Shown here: positions 8,521 to 15,071 of the stretch, piece by piece
Position numbering within the stretch: position 1 is the first letter of the stretch
How the letters are laid out: every line of letters begins with the position of its first letter
NCBI GenBank assembly: GCA_017545325.1
Contig: JAFWOX010000125.1
Location: forward strand, 1-19,080
DNA from: Oscillospiraceae bacterium
Lineage (GTDB): Bacteria; Bacillota_A; Clostridia; Oscillospirales; Oscillospiraceae
DNA length: 19,080 bases
Reading direction: 5' to 3'
The notes under the pieces: generated by a model
What the model was told of the DNA's origin: nothing
The model's input: only the letters and a program-made list of their open reading frames with translations
The model's database searches: none
Translations under genes and position numbers: made by a program

Positions 8521-9209
8521 GCGAGGGGGTGCACAGCGGTCACCGGCAGCGGCTGCGGGAACGGTTTCTGAACGGCGGTCTGGACGGTATGGAGGATCAT
8601 ACCGTCCTGGAGCTGCTGCTCTGTTATGCCATTCCCCGGAAGGACGTGAATCAGCTTGCCCATGAGCTCATTCGTCAGTTCGGCAGCCTGAGCGCCGTGC
8701 TGGATGCGGATCAGTCTGCCCTGGAGCAGGTGCCGGGGATGGGGGAGAATGCCGCCGCCCTTCTGCGCCTCATCCCCGCCATGAACCGGCGCTACCTGAT
8801 CGACCGGGCCAAGGCGGGCAAGGCCGTATGCCTGCGGGAGAGCAGCGAGGCGGGGGCGTTTTTCCTGCCCTATTTTTACGGCGCCCGGGAGGAAAAGGTC
8901 TATGTGGCTTTCCTGGATGAGCATTGCCGTCTCCTGGCCTGCCGCGAGGTCTTCCAGGGCGGGATCGGCTATACTGCGGTGAACATCCGCAAGCTGGTGG
9001 AGGCCGCCATCCGGCTCCGGGCCAGCAATCTCATCCTGGCCCACAACCATCCGGACGGGTATGCCATGCCCTCACGGGAGGACCGGGAGAGCACCCAGAT
9101 GATCCGCAGCGCTCTGGATGCGGTGCAGATCCAGCTGCTGGACCACATCATCGTGGCGGAAAACGAATATGTATCCATGGAGGAGTGCGGTTACTTCGGC
9201 AGGAAGTGA
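8517..9209 (+). CDS. radC: RadC/JAB-domain DNA repair family protein
   Basis: A 230-residue RadC-family protein. The N-terminus has a UPF0758-type helical part with a helix-hairpin-helix (LEQVPGMGENAA, about 70-81). The C-terminal JAB/JAMM domain holds the metal motif H176-x-H178-x7-S186-x2-D189, so the metalloprotease-like site looks intact. The name RadC is historical: a direct repair function has not been demonstrated for the family. The ATG at 8517, overlapping the mreB TGA, gives the family's normal N-terminus (VHSGHRQRLRERF). The frame stays open 30 codons upstream within mreB, but that part has no family resemblance. Confidence 0.93.
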   Translation: MSEGVHSGHRQRLRERFLNGGLDGMEDHTVLELLLCYAIPRKDVNQLAHELIRQFGSLSAVLDADQSALEQVPGMGENAAALLRLIPAMNRRYLIDRAKAGKAVCLRESSEAGAFFLPYFYGAREEKVYVAFLDEHCRLLACREVFQGGIGYTAVNIRKLVEAAIRLRASNLILAHNHPDGYAMPSREDRESTQMIRSALDAVQIQLLDHIIVAENEYVSMEECGYFGRK

Positions 9210-9225
9210 CCGACTTTTTGCGCTT

Positions 9226-11198
9226 ATGTCAGAGTTTCGGGTAGTCAGTCCCTTTTCCCCCTCCGGCGACCAGCCGGAGGCCATCGACCAGCTGGCCAGG
9301 GCCTGGAGCTGGGGCTGGAGGAGCAGACCCTTTTGGGGGTCACCGGCTCCGGCAAGACCTATACCATGGCCAAGGTCATCGAGCGGCTTCAGCGGCCGAC
9401 CCTGGTGCTTTCCCACAACAAGATCCTGGCGGCTCAGCTCTGCGCGGAATTCCGGGAGTTCTTTCCGGATAATGCGGTGGAGTATTTCGTCTCCTATTAT
9501 GACTACTATCAGCCGGAGGCCTATATCCCCGTTACGGATACCTTCATCGAGAAGGACGCGGGGATCAACGATGAGATCGAGCGCCTACGGCACAGCGCCA
9601 CCTCCTCTCTTTTCGAGCGGCGGGATGTGATCGTCGTGGCTTCCGTGAGCTGCATCTACGGCCTGGGGGATCCCATCGACTATAAGAGCATGGTGATTTC
9701 CTTCCGGGAGGGGCAGCATCGGAGCCGGGAGGAGGTCATCAGGAAGCTGGTGGAGATCCGCTACGAGCGGAACGACATGGCCTTCGACCGGAACATGTTC
9801 CGGGTCCGGGGGGACACCATCGAGATCTTCCCGGTATACAGCAAGGATACGGCCATCCGGGTGGAATTCTTCGGGGATGAGATCGAGCGGATCAGCGAGA
9901 TCAACGTGGTCACGGGGATGAGCGTCCGCCGCCTGAGTCATGCGGCCATCTATCCCGCCTCCCACTATGTCACCAGCCGGGAGAAGATGGAGCGGGCCCT
10001 CAAACGGATCGAGGCGGAGATGGAGGAGCGGGTGAAATGGTTCACGGATCAGGAGAAGCTCATCGAAGCCCAGCGCATCCGTCAGCGCACCACCTACGAT
10101 ATGGAGATGATGCGGGAGCTGGGCTACTGCTCCGGTATCGAGAACTATTCCCGGGTCATCAGCGACCGGGCGCCGGGCAGCGCCCCCATGACCCTGCTGG
10201 ATTATTTCCCCAAGGATTTCCTCCTGTTCATCGACGAGAGCCATGTCACCCTGCCCCAGGTGCGGGCCATGTATGCCGGAGACCGGGCCAGGAAGCAGAA
10301 CCTGGTGGACTACGGCTTCCGTCTGCCCAGCGCCTTCGATAACCGCCCCCTGAATTTTGACGAGTTCCGGCAGCGCATCCATCAGACGGTGTACGTGAGC
10401 GCCACCCCCGGGGAGTATGAGCTGAGCCGCTCCGGCCAGGTGGTGGAGCAGATCATCCGGCCAACGGGGCTGGTGGATCCCCGGGTGGAGGTACGCCCCA
10501 CGGAGGGGCAGATCGACGATCTGCTGGGGGAGATCAATACACGGGCGGAAAGAAAAGAACGGACCCTGGTCACCACCCTCACCAAGAAAATGGCGGAGGA
10601 CCTGACCGATTACCTGCGGCGGGCAGGGGTCCGGGTCCGGTATATGCACCATGATATCGGCAGCATTGAGCGGATGGAGATCATCCGGGACCTGCGCCTG
10701 GGCGAGTTCGACGCCCTGGTAGGCATCAACCTTCTGCGGGAGGGGCTGGACCTGCCGGAGGTCTCCCTGGTGGCCATCCTGGACGCGGATAAGGAGGGCT
10801 TCCTGCGCAGCGGCACCTCCCTGATCCAGACCATCGGCCGGGCGGCCCGGAACGCGGAGGGCTGCGTGATCATGTACGCGGATTCCCGCACCCCCGCCAT
10901 GGACTATGCCATTGGGGAGACGGAGCGGCGCCGGGCGAAGCAGCTGGAGTTCAACCGGGAGCACGGCATCGTTCCCCAGACTATCCGGAAGGATGTGCGG
11001 GAGCTGATCGAGATCTCCAGGAAGGAGACGGAGGAAGGCCGGTACGAGGACGGGATGAAGATGACCCGGGCAGAAAGGCAGCAGGCCATCGAGAAGCTGG
11101 AAAAGGAGATGCGTCAGGCCAGCCGGATGCTGGAGTTCGAATACGCCGCCCTTCTCCGGGACCGGATCATCAAGCTCAGAGGAGAAAACCAAAAGTAA
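9226..11198 (+). CDS. uvrB: UvrABC excinuclease subunit B, 1-nt frameshift near the start
   Basis: UvrB is the damage-verifying helicase-like subunit that recruits UvrC. The N-terminus is read from ATG 9226 ([20 protein letters not shown], the Q-motif region) up to R25 at 9298-9300. The rest continues in a different frame from [13 protein letters not shown]. Restoring one G in the AGGGCC run at 9298-9303 rejoins them into a normal 657-residue UvrB. Then Walker A GVTGSGKT (38-45), the beta-hairpin tyrosines Y91/Y92/Y94/Y95, DESH at 337-340, [31 protein letters not shown] and a C-terminal UVR motif are all intact. The best internal start, TTG 9333, would lose the Q motif. This is either a sequencing/assembly error or a recent mutation; the intact remainder favours the former. 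Confidence 0.93.
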
Positions 11199-11245
11199 AT
11201 CACCCGACGTCTGCCCTGAGCATAGGCTGGGCGGGAGTGGTGTGC

Positions 11246-12040
11246 ATGAATCTAAGCAATCTGCCGCCGCCGCTGCTCGCCCTGCTGGCGGGCTGCTTTA
11301 CCTGGCTGGTGACGGCCCTGGGCGCGGCGACGGTGTTTTTCTTCCGGGGCGGCAAGCCCCGGACCCTGGACCTGATGCTGGGCTTTGCCGCCGGGGTGAT
11401 GCTGGCGGCCAGCTTCTGGTCCTTGCTGGAACCGGCCATTGCCCTGGCGGAGGAGCTGGGGGGACCGCCCCCCTGGTTTACGGCGGCGGCGGGCTTCCTG
11501 GCCGGGGCAGCCTTCCTCCGGCTGACGGATCTGGGGCTCGCCGCCCTGCGTCCGGGAGAGGATACCGGAGCCCGGAAACGGATCCGGATGCTCATCCTCT
11601 CCATCACCCTGCATAATATCCCCGAGGGGTTGGCCGTGGGGGTGGCCTTCGGCGCCCTGGGAGAGGGATTCACCCCGGAGCGCCTGGCCGCCGCCATGGG
11701 CGTGGCCCTGGGCATCGGTTTGCAGAATTACCCCGAGGGGGCTGCCGTAGCCCTGCCTCTCCGGCAGGAGGGGCGGAGCCGGGGTGGGAGCTTTTTCGCA
11801 GCTCAGGCCACCGGGCTGGTGGAGCCGGTCTCCGCCCTGCTGGGCGCCCTTCTGGTGCAGAGGGTGCGGCTGCTCCTGCCCTGGGCCCTGGCCTTTGCCG
11901 CCGGCGCCATGGTGCTGGTGGCGGTGCGGGAGCTGATCCCAGCCTGCGGGTATGAGGATGAGGAAAGGTCGAACCGCGCCGCGCTGGGCATCCTTGTGGG
12001 CTTTGCCCTGATGATGGTTCTGGACGTGGCGCTTGGATGA
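11246..12040 (+). CDS. ZIP-family divalent metal transporter
   Basis: A 264-residue integral membrane protein with about eight hydrophobic segments. It has the ZIP metal-site motifs H123-N-I-P-E-G128 in the fourth helix and Q160-N-Y-P-E-G165 in the fifth, typical of the GufA/ZupT branch that moves Zn2+ or other divalent cations into the cytosol. The ATG at 11246 was chosen over two GTG codons just upstream because GGGAG at 11233-11237 is 8 nt away. It follows uvrB by 47 bp with no visible terminator, so it is probably still in the operon. Supplying zinc to UvrA, ComFC and RadC is a possible link but is speculation. Metal specificity cannot be read from sequence. Confidence 0.9.
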   Translation: MNLSNLPPPLLALLAGCFTWLVTALGAATVFFFRGGKPRTLDLMLGFAAGVMLAASFWSLLEPAIALAEELGGPPPWFTAAAGFLAGAAFLRLTDLGLAALRPGEDTGARKRIRMLILSITLHNIPEGLAVGVAFGALGEGFTPERLAAAMGVALGIGLQNYPEGAAVALPLRQEGRSRGGSFFAAQATGLVEPVSALLGALLVQRVRLLLPWALAFAAGAMVLVAVRELIPACGYEDEERSNRAALGILVGFALMMVLDVALG

Positions 12041-12056
12041 AAGGAGCGTACAAAAG

Positions 12057-12515
12057 ATGAAGCTTGCAGAGGCCCTTCAATTGAGAGCCGATCTTCAGCG
12101 GCGCATCAGCCAGCTCAGCGGCAGGCTGCACAATAACGCCCGGGTGCAGGAGGGGGAGCAGACCCCGGAGGATCCGAACCAGCTCCTGGCGGAGCTGGAG
12201 GACTGCTTCGATGAGCTGGAGACCCTGATGGCCCGGATCAACCTCACCAACAGCCTCACCCTCCTGCCGGAGGGGAGCCTGACGGAGCTCCTGGCGCGGC
12301 GGGACCGGATGACCCAGCAGCTGGGCATCCTTCGTTCCTTCCTGGATGCGGCCAGCAGCCTCACCAGCCGATCCACCCGGTCGGAGATCCGTATCCTCAG
12401 CGCCGTGGATGTGCGGAGCCTGCAGAGGGACTGCGACCGGCGCAGCGCAGAGCTGCGGACCCTGGAGACCGCCATCCAGGCGGCCAACTGGACCACGGAT
12501 CTTCTGGAGAACTGA
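12057..12515 (+). CDS. DIP1984-family protein of unknown function
   Basis: A 152-residue, largely helical, charged cytosolic protein. It matches the pattern of the DIP1984 family as I know it: N-terminal KLAEALQLRADLQRRI, a NARVQEGE segment near 30, the MARINLTNS block, TRSEIRILSAVDV, and the closing AANWTTDLLEN. The biochemical role is not known. The long helices with heptad-like leucines could form a coiled coil or helical bundle. The ATG at 12057 was preferred to an upstream ATG at 12033 that lies inside the ZIP gene; AAGGAG is 10 nt upstream. It is the last gene of the plus-strand operon. Confidence 0.85.
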   Translation: MKLAEALQLRADLQRRISQLSGRLHNNARVQEGEQTPEDPNQLLAELEDCFDELETLMARINLTNSLTLLPEGSLTELLARRDRMTQQLGILRSFLDAASSLTSRSTRSEIRILSAVDVRSLQRDCDRRSAELRTLETAIQAANWTTDLLEN

Positions 12516-12543
12516 CGAAAAACGAAGGTAGCCGGGGCGGAGC

Positions 12544-12631
12544 GGGTCCAAGCTCGGCAGCGGAGCCAAGCGCTGCATGCTATGGTGGATGGCGGGGCCC
12601 ATCCTTGGGGGTTCGAATCCTCCTTTACCCT
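12544..12631 (+). other. tRNA-like fragment with T-arm
   Basis: GGGGGTTCGAATCCTCC at 12607-12623 folds as a canonical T-arm: a 5-bp stem and the TTCGAAT loop. Upstream lie a hairpin at 12587-12604 (GGATGG/CCATCC, like a long variable arm) and another at 12557-12576 (GCAGCG/CGCTGC). The sequence after the T-arm, TTTACCC, would be the 3' acceptor strand, but I find no good matching 5' strand: GGGTCCA at 12544 pairs at only five of seven positions. There is no credible anticodon arm and no CCA end. It is best viewed as a tRNA remnant or chance; a complete tRNA is not supported. Confidence 0.3.
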
Positions 12632-12732
12632 TATGCCCAGTATGCTTACACGGGCACAGGGCACTCAGCATTGTTACTACCGCGGACCGGCCGCATCGGC
12701 GAGGGCGGGAATGGGGAAATCAGAGAATCAAC

Positions 12733-12760
12733 TGAGGCGCTGCCAAACGGCAGCGCCTCA
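12733..12760. terminator. Bidirectional hairpin terminator between convergent genes
   Basis: TGAGGCGCTGCC and GGCAGCGCCTCA form a perfect 12-bp stem with an AAAC loop. The hairpin sits between the plus-strand DIP1984-family gene and the minus-strand YdcF gene, six bases beyond the stop of the latter. T-runs are weak on both sides. Confidence 0.75.
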
Positions 12761-12765
12761 AGCGT

Positions 12766-13353
12766 TTATCCCGGATATTCCAGAAAGTACTCCCCGCATT
12801 TATAGAGCTCGCTCATGACTCGCCGGTAACTCTTCTCCTGCAGGAACCAGTCCTCCTTTCGGATACCCTGGGTATCCGTGGGAACGACAAGGATCTCCGT
12901 TTCGGGGAAAAACTTCCCGTAGGACATGAACGCCCGGCGGGCGTGGAAGGACTGGCAGCAGAGGATCGCCCTTTTGACCTGGATCCCCAGCTCCCGGAGA
13001 ACCATGGCGGAAAACTCCGCATTCTCCCCGGTGTTTGTGGAGCGGTCCTCCCGAATGATCGCGCTGTCCGGCACGCCGTTTTCCCTGAGGATATGCCTGC
13101 AGTATTCGAAATCTGAGGCATATTCCCCCGCATACCGGGGATTATCGATCTTTTCCGCAGCGAATTTGCCCCGTTTGCCAGAATAGGCCCCCGTTGGGAT
13201 CACATACTGCGCAAAGCCTGCGCAGAACAGTTCGGCGGCTTTTTCCGTAATGGCCGACTGGGATGTTCCGGGGATGAAGATGACGTCGCTCTTCTGCGGC
13301 GCATCCTTCATGAAAATGAATTCCGAAATGTCATGGATCAGCCTTTGATTCAT
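12766..13353 (-). CDS. YdcF/DUF218-family protein
   Basis: A 195-residue DUF218 protein. It has the family's features: an N-terminal hydrophobic strand followed by a GTS turn (VIFIPGTSQSA, about 24-34), the EDRSTNTGENAEF block in the middle and a CCQSFHARRA strand. No transmembrane helix or signal peptide is evident, as in E. coli YdcF, a Rossmann-like protein that binds S-adenosylmethionine; the physiological role of the family is uncertain. The ATG has GGAGGG 6 nt upstream. It starts 20 bp after the MATE gene stop on the same strand, so the two are probably co-transcribed. A functional link to efflux is not established. Confidence 0.85.
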   Translation of the reverse strand: MNQRLIHDISEFIFMKDAPQKSDVIFIPGTSQSAITEKAAELFCAGFAQYVIPTGAYSGKRGKFAAEKIDNPRYAGEYASDFEYCRHILRENGVPDSAIIREDRSTNTGENAEFSAMVLRELGIQVKRAILCCQSFHARRAFMSYGKFFPETEILVVPTDTQGIRKEDWFLQEKSYRRVMSELYKCGEYFLEYPG

Positions 13354-13373
13354 CTTCGCCCTCCGATCGGTTT

Positions 13374-14738
13374 TCAGAGTTTTTCCACTTTCCCCAGCTT
13401 CCGGTACACGGTGAAGTACATGGTGATGAAGCAGGCGCTGGCGCCCAGGACCTGGCTCACGGGCTCCGCCCAGAACACACCGTCAGCCCCCAGACCCGTG
13501 ATGGCAGGCATGAGATAGATGAGCGGGAGGAGGATGATGAATTTCCGCAGCAGGGAGAAGCACACCGCCCGCTTGGCCAGCCCCAGGCCGGTGAAGGTAT
13601 TCTGCCCCGCCATCATGAAGGTCATGAAGAAGATCATGGCGTAATAATGCCGGATGCCGTATACCCCCAGCTCCAGCAGCTCCGGGTCGCTGTTGAAGAT
13701 GCGCACGAAGAAGCCGGGAACGAGCATAAAGGCGCACCACACCACAAGACAGTAGCCTGCCACGATCAGCACCATCACCCGGATGCAGGCCTTGCACCGT
13801 TCCCATTCCTTTGCCCCGTAGTTGTACCCCAGTACGGGCTTTGCCGCCTCCGTCACTCCGGAGGCGGGCATGAAGGTCAGCTCCCGGAGGGAGTTGAGGA
13901 TGGTCATCACCGCTACGTGGGTGTCGCTCCCCAGGCTGGACAGGGTGCTGTTGTAGGCAAAGCTGACGGCGGAGTTGGTGAAGGCCATGGTGAAGCCCGC
14001 GACCCCCAGCCCCAGCATCTTTTTCAGGATGGCTGGGTCCGGACGCATATCCGAGGGCTTCAGCCGCAGGAGCACCCGCTTCCCCGTGAGGAAGCGCAGC
14101 ACCCAGGAGGCGGAGAGCATCTGGCTCAGAACGGAGGCTGCCGCCGCGCCCCGCACCCCCCAATGGAAGACGTAGATAAACAGAGGATCCAGCAGGAGGT
14201 TGGCCACGGCGCCGATGAGTACCGTGAGCATGCCGATCTGCCCGAAGCCCTGGGCGTTGATGTAGGGGTTCATGCCCACCCCGGTCATGACGAATGCCGT
14301 CCCCGCCAGGTACACGCTCAGGTAGGCGTTGGCATAGGGGAAGGTTTCGGCGCTGGCCCCCGTCCACCGGAGCACCGGCGCTTTGAACAGGTAGCCAAGC
14401 AGGGTGAGGGAGAGGCCCATCACCAGGAGCATGAAGTAGGCGTTGCCCTGGATGCGGCAGGCCTTCGCCTCGTCCTTCTCCCCACGGGCGATGGAGAAGA
14501 GGGGCGCGCCGCCGGAGGACCAAAGCGCCTGGAAGGCGCTGATGACCATGAGGATGGGGGCCGCCAGGCCGATGCCCGTGAGGGCCAGCTTCCCATCCGG
14601 GATATGGCCGATGTAGATCCGGTCCACAATGCTGTACAGGGTGTTCACCAGCAAGGCCAGGGTCATGGGTCCCGCCAGCCTCAAAATATTCCCCACCAGG
14701 CTTCCCTGGGAAAAGTCGTTTTGGTTCCGCGTCGCCAA
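13374..14738 (-). CDS. MATE-family multidrug/cation efflux transporter
   Basis: A 454-residue membrane protein with about twelve transmembrane segments in two MATE repeats. Family landmarks are PMTLALLVNTLYSIVDRIYIG in the first helix pair, GVGMNPYINAQG, and PVLGYNYGAKEW in the second half. MATE proteins export drugs and organic cations using Na+ or H+ gradients; the substrate here is unknown. The start is unusual: TTG at 14738 has GGAGGAGG 8 nt upstream and gives a normal-length protein. GTG 14744 is possible but only 2 nt from that site. The frame stays open to an ATG at 15017, but that extension runs through promoter and hairpin sequence and is not protein-like. Confidence 0.88.
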   Translation of the reverse strand: MATRNQNDFSQGSLVGNILRLAGPMTLALLVNTLYSIVDRIYIGHIPDGKLALTGIGLAAPILMVISAFQALWSSGGAPLFSIARGEKDEAKACRIQGNAYFMLLVMGLSLTLLGYLFKAPVLRWTGASAETFPYANAYLSVYLAGTAFVMTGVGMNPYINAQGFGQIGMLTVLIGAVANLLLDPLFIYVFHWGVRGAAAASVLSQMLSASWVLRFLTGKRVLLRLKPSDMRPDPAILKKMLGLGVAGFTMAFTNSAVSFAYNSTLSSLGSDTHVAVMTILNSLRELTFMPASGVTEAAKPVLGYNYGAKEWERCKACIRVMVLIVAGYCLVVWCAFMLVPGFFVRIFNSDPELLELGVYGIRHYYAMIFFMTFMMAGQNTFTGLGLAKRAVCFSLLRKFIILLPLIYLMPAITGLGADGVFWAEPVSQVLGASACFITMYFTVYRKLGKVEKL

Positions 14739-14771
14739 GTGCACAGCCTCCTCCGGATCGTTTGCATACAA

Positions 14772-14800
14772 AGTATATCGGCTTTTTGCCGATGATGCAA
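14772..14800 (-). promoter_or_regulatory. Promoter of the MATE-ydcF unit, with an inverted repeat in the spacer
   Basis: On the minus strand TTGCAT (14800-14795) is 17 nt from TATACT (14777-14772). The spacer contains ATCGGC-AAAAA-GCCGAT (14793-14777), a perfect 6-bp inverted repeat touching the -10 box. A repressor bound there would block the promoter, as TetR- or MarR-type regulators do at many efflux genes. No regulator gene is adjacent. Confidence 0.7.
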
Positions 14801-14824
14801 GAAAAACCGCTCCCGGGGCTCGTT

Positions 14825-14859
14825 TCGAATCGGACCCGCTTCGTTGGGCTCCGATTCGA
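14825..14859. repeat. Inverted repeat 1 of the cluster
   Basis: TCGAATCGGA at 14825-14834 pairs perfectly with TCCGATTCGA at 14850-14859. CCC/GGG extends the stem past a bulged C, giving about 13 bp. It shares CGAATCG with the repeat at 311-335. Confidence 0.75.
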
Positions 14860-14889
14860 GAAGGCTGCGCTGCGCTCCCCGCACTCGCT

Positions 14890-14917
14890 CTGCTCGCGCA
14901 GTCCGCTCCGCGAGCAG
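14890..14917. repeat. Inverted repeat 2 of the cluster
   Basis: CTGCTCGCG at 14890-14898 pairs perfectly with CGCGAGCAG at 14909-14917 across a 10-nt loop. Confidence 0.75.
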
Positions 14918-14918
14918 T

Positions 14919-14951
14919 ATTTTGGGGCAGAAATGAATCCCGCCCCAAAAT
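14919..14951. repeat. Inverted repeat 3 of the cluster
   Basis: ATTTTGGGGC at 14919-14928 pairs perfectly with GCCCCAAAAT at 14942-14951 across a 13-nt loop. It starts one base after repeat 2. Confidence 0.75.
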
Positions 14952-14964
14952 GGTTTCAACTTTA

Positions 14965-14984
14965 TTCGCGCCTGCGGGCGCGAA
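14965..14984. repeat. Inverted repeat 4 of the cluster
   Basis: TTCGCGCC at 14965-14972 pairs perfectly with GGCGCGAA at 14977-14984 around a TGCG loop. Confidence 0.7.
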
Positions 14985-15022
14985 CTCTGCGAGGCGTTTC
15001 GTATACTCTGTCTGCAAATTGC

Positions 15023-15054
15023 ACGCTCCCGGGTCGGAAGAGACCCGGGAGCGT
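15023..15054 (-). terminator. Hairpin terminator of the potABCD operon
   Basis: A perfect 13-bp stem (15023-15035 with 15042-15054) with a 6-nt loop lies 17 bp beyond the potD stop. The sequence after it on the minus strand is only weakly T-rich (TGCAATTTGC), so termination is inferred from stem strength and position. Confidence 0.7.
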
Positions 15055-15071
15055 CGGAGGTTTGTTTGGTT

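Larger units (their letters stand above)
14801..15071. other. Gene-free stretch dense in inverted repeats
   Basis: Together with the MATE promoter, about 330 bases (14739-15071) separate the MATE gene from the end of potD. I see no credible gene. The stretch holds five strong inverted repeats in series (14825-14859, 14890-14917, 14919-14951, 14965-14984, 15023-15054). The last one is the likely pot operon terminator; the other four have no obvious job. Confidence 0.75.

Noticed and set aside
9290..9310. Programmed frameshift in uvrB
   Set aside because: There is no X-XXY-YYZ slippery heptamer or evident downstream pseudoknot, and UvrB is not known to use frameshifting. A base error or mutation in a G run is simpler.
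9585..11192. Long open frame antisense to uvrB
   Set aside because: It is a shadow of uvrB; the sense strand encodes complete UvrB motifs.
13647..14795. Plus-strand open frame over the MATE gene
   Set aside because: It is a low-complexity Gly/His/Gln-rich shadow. The minus strand has clear MATE repeats and membrane segments.
14739..15017. A longer MATE protein starting at the ATG at 15017
   Set aside because: The extension would cross a consensus promoter and four inverted repeats, has no family similarity, and the TTG at 14738 has an ideal ribosome binding site.
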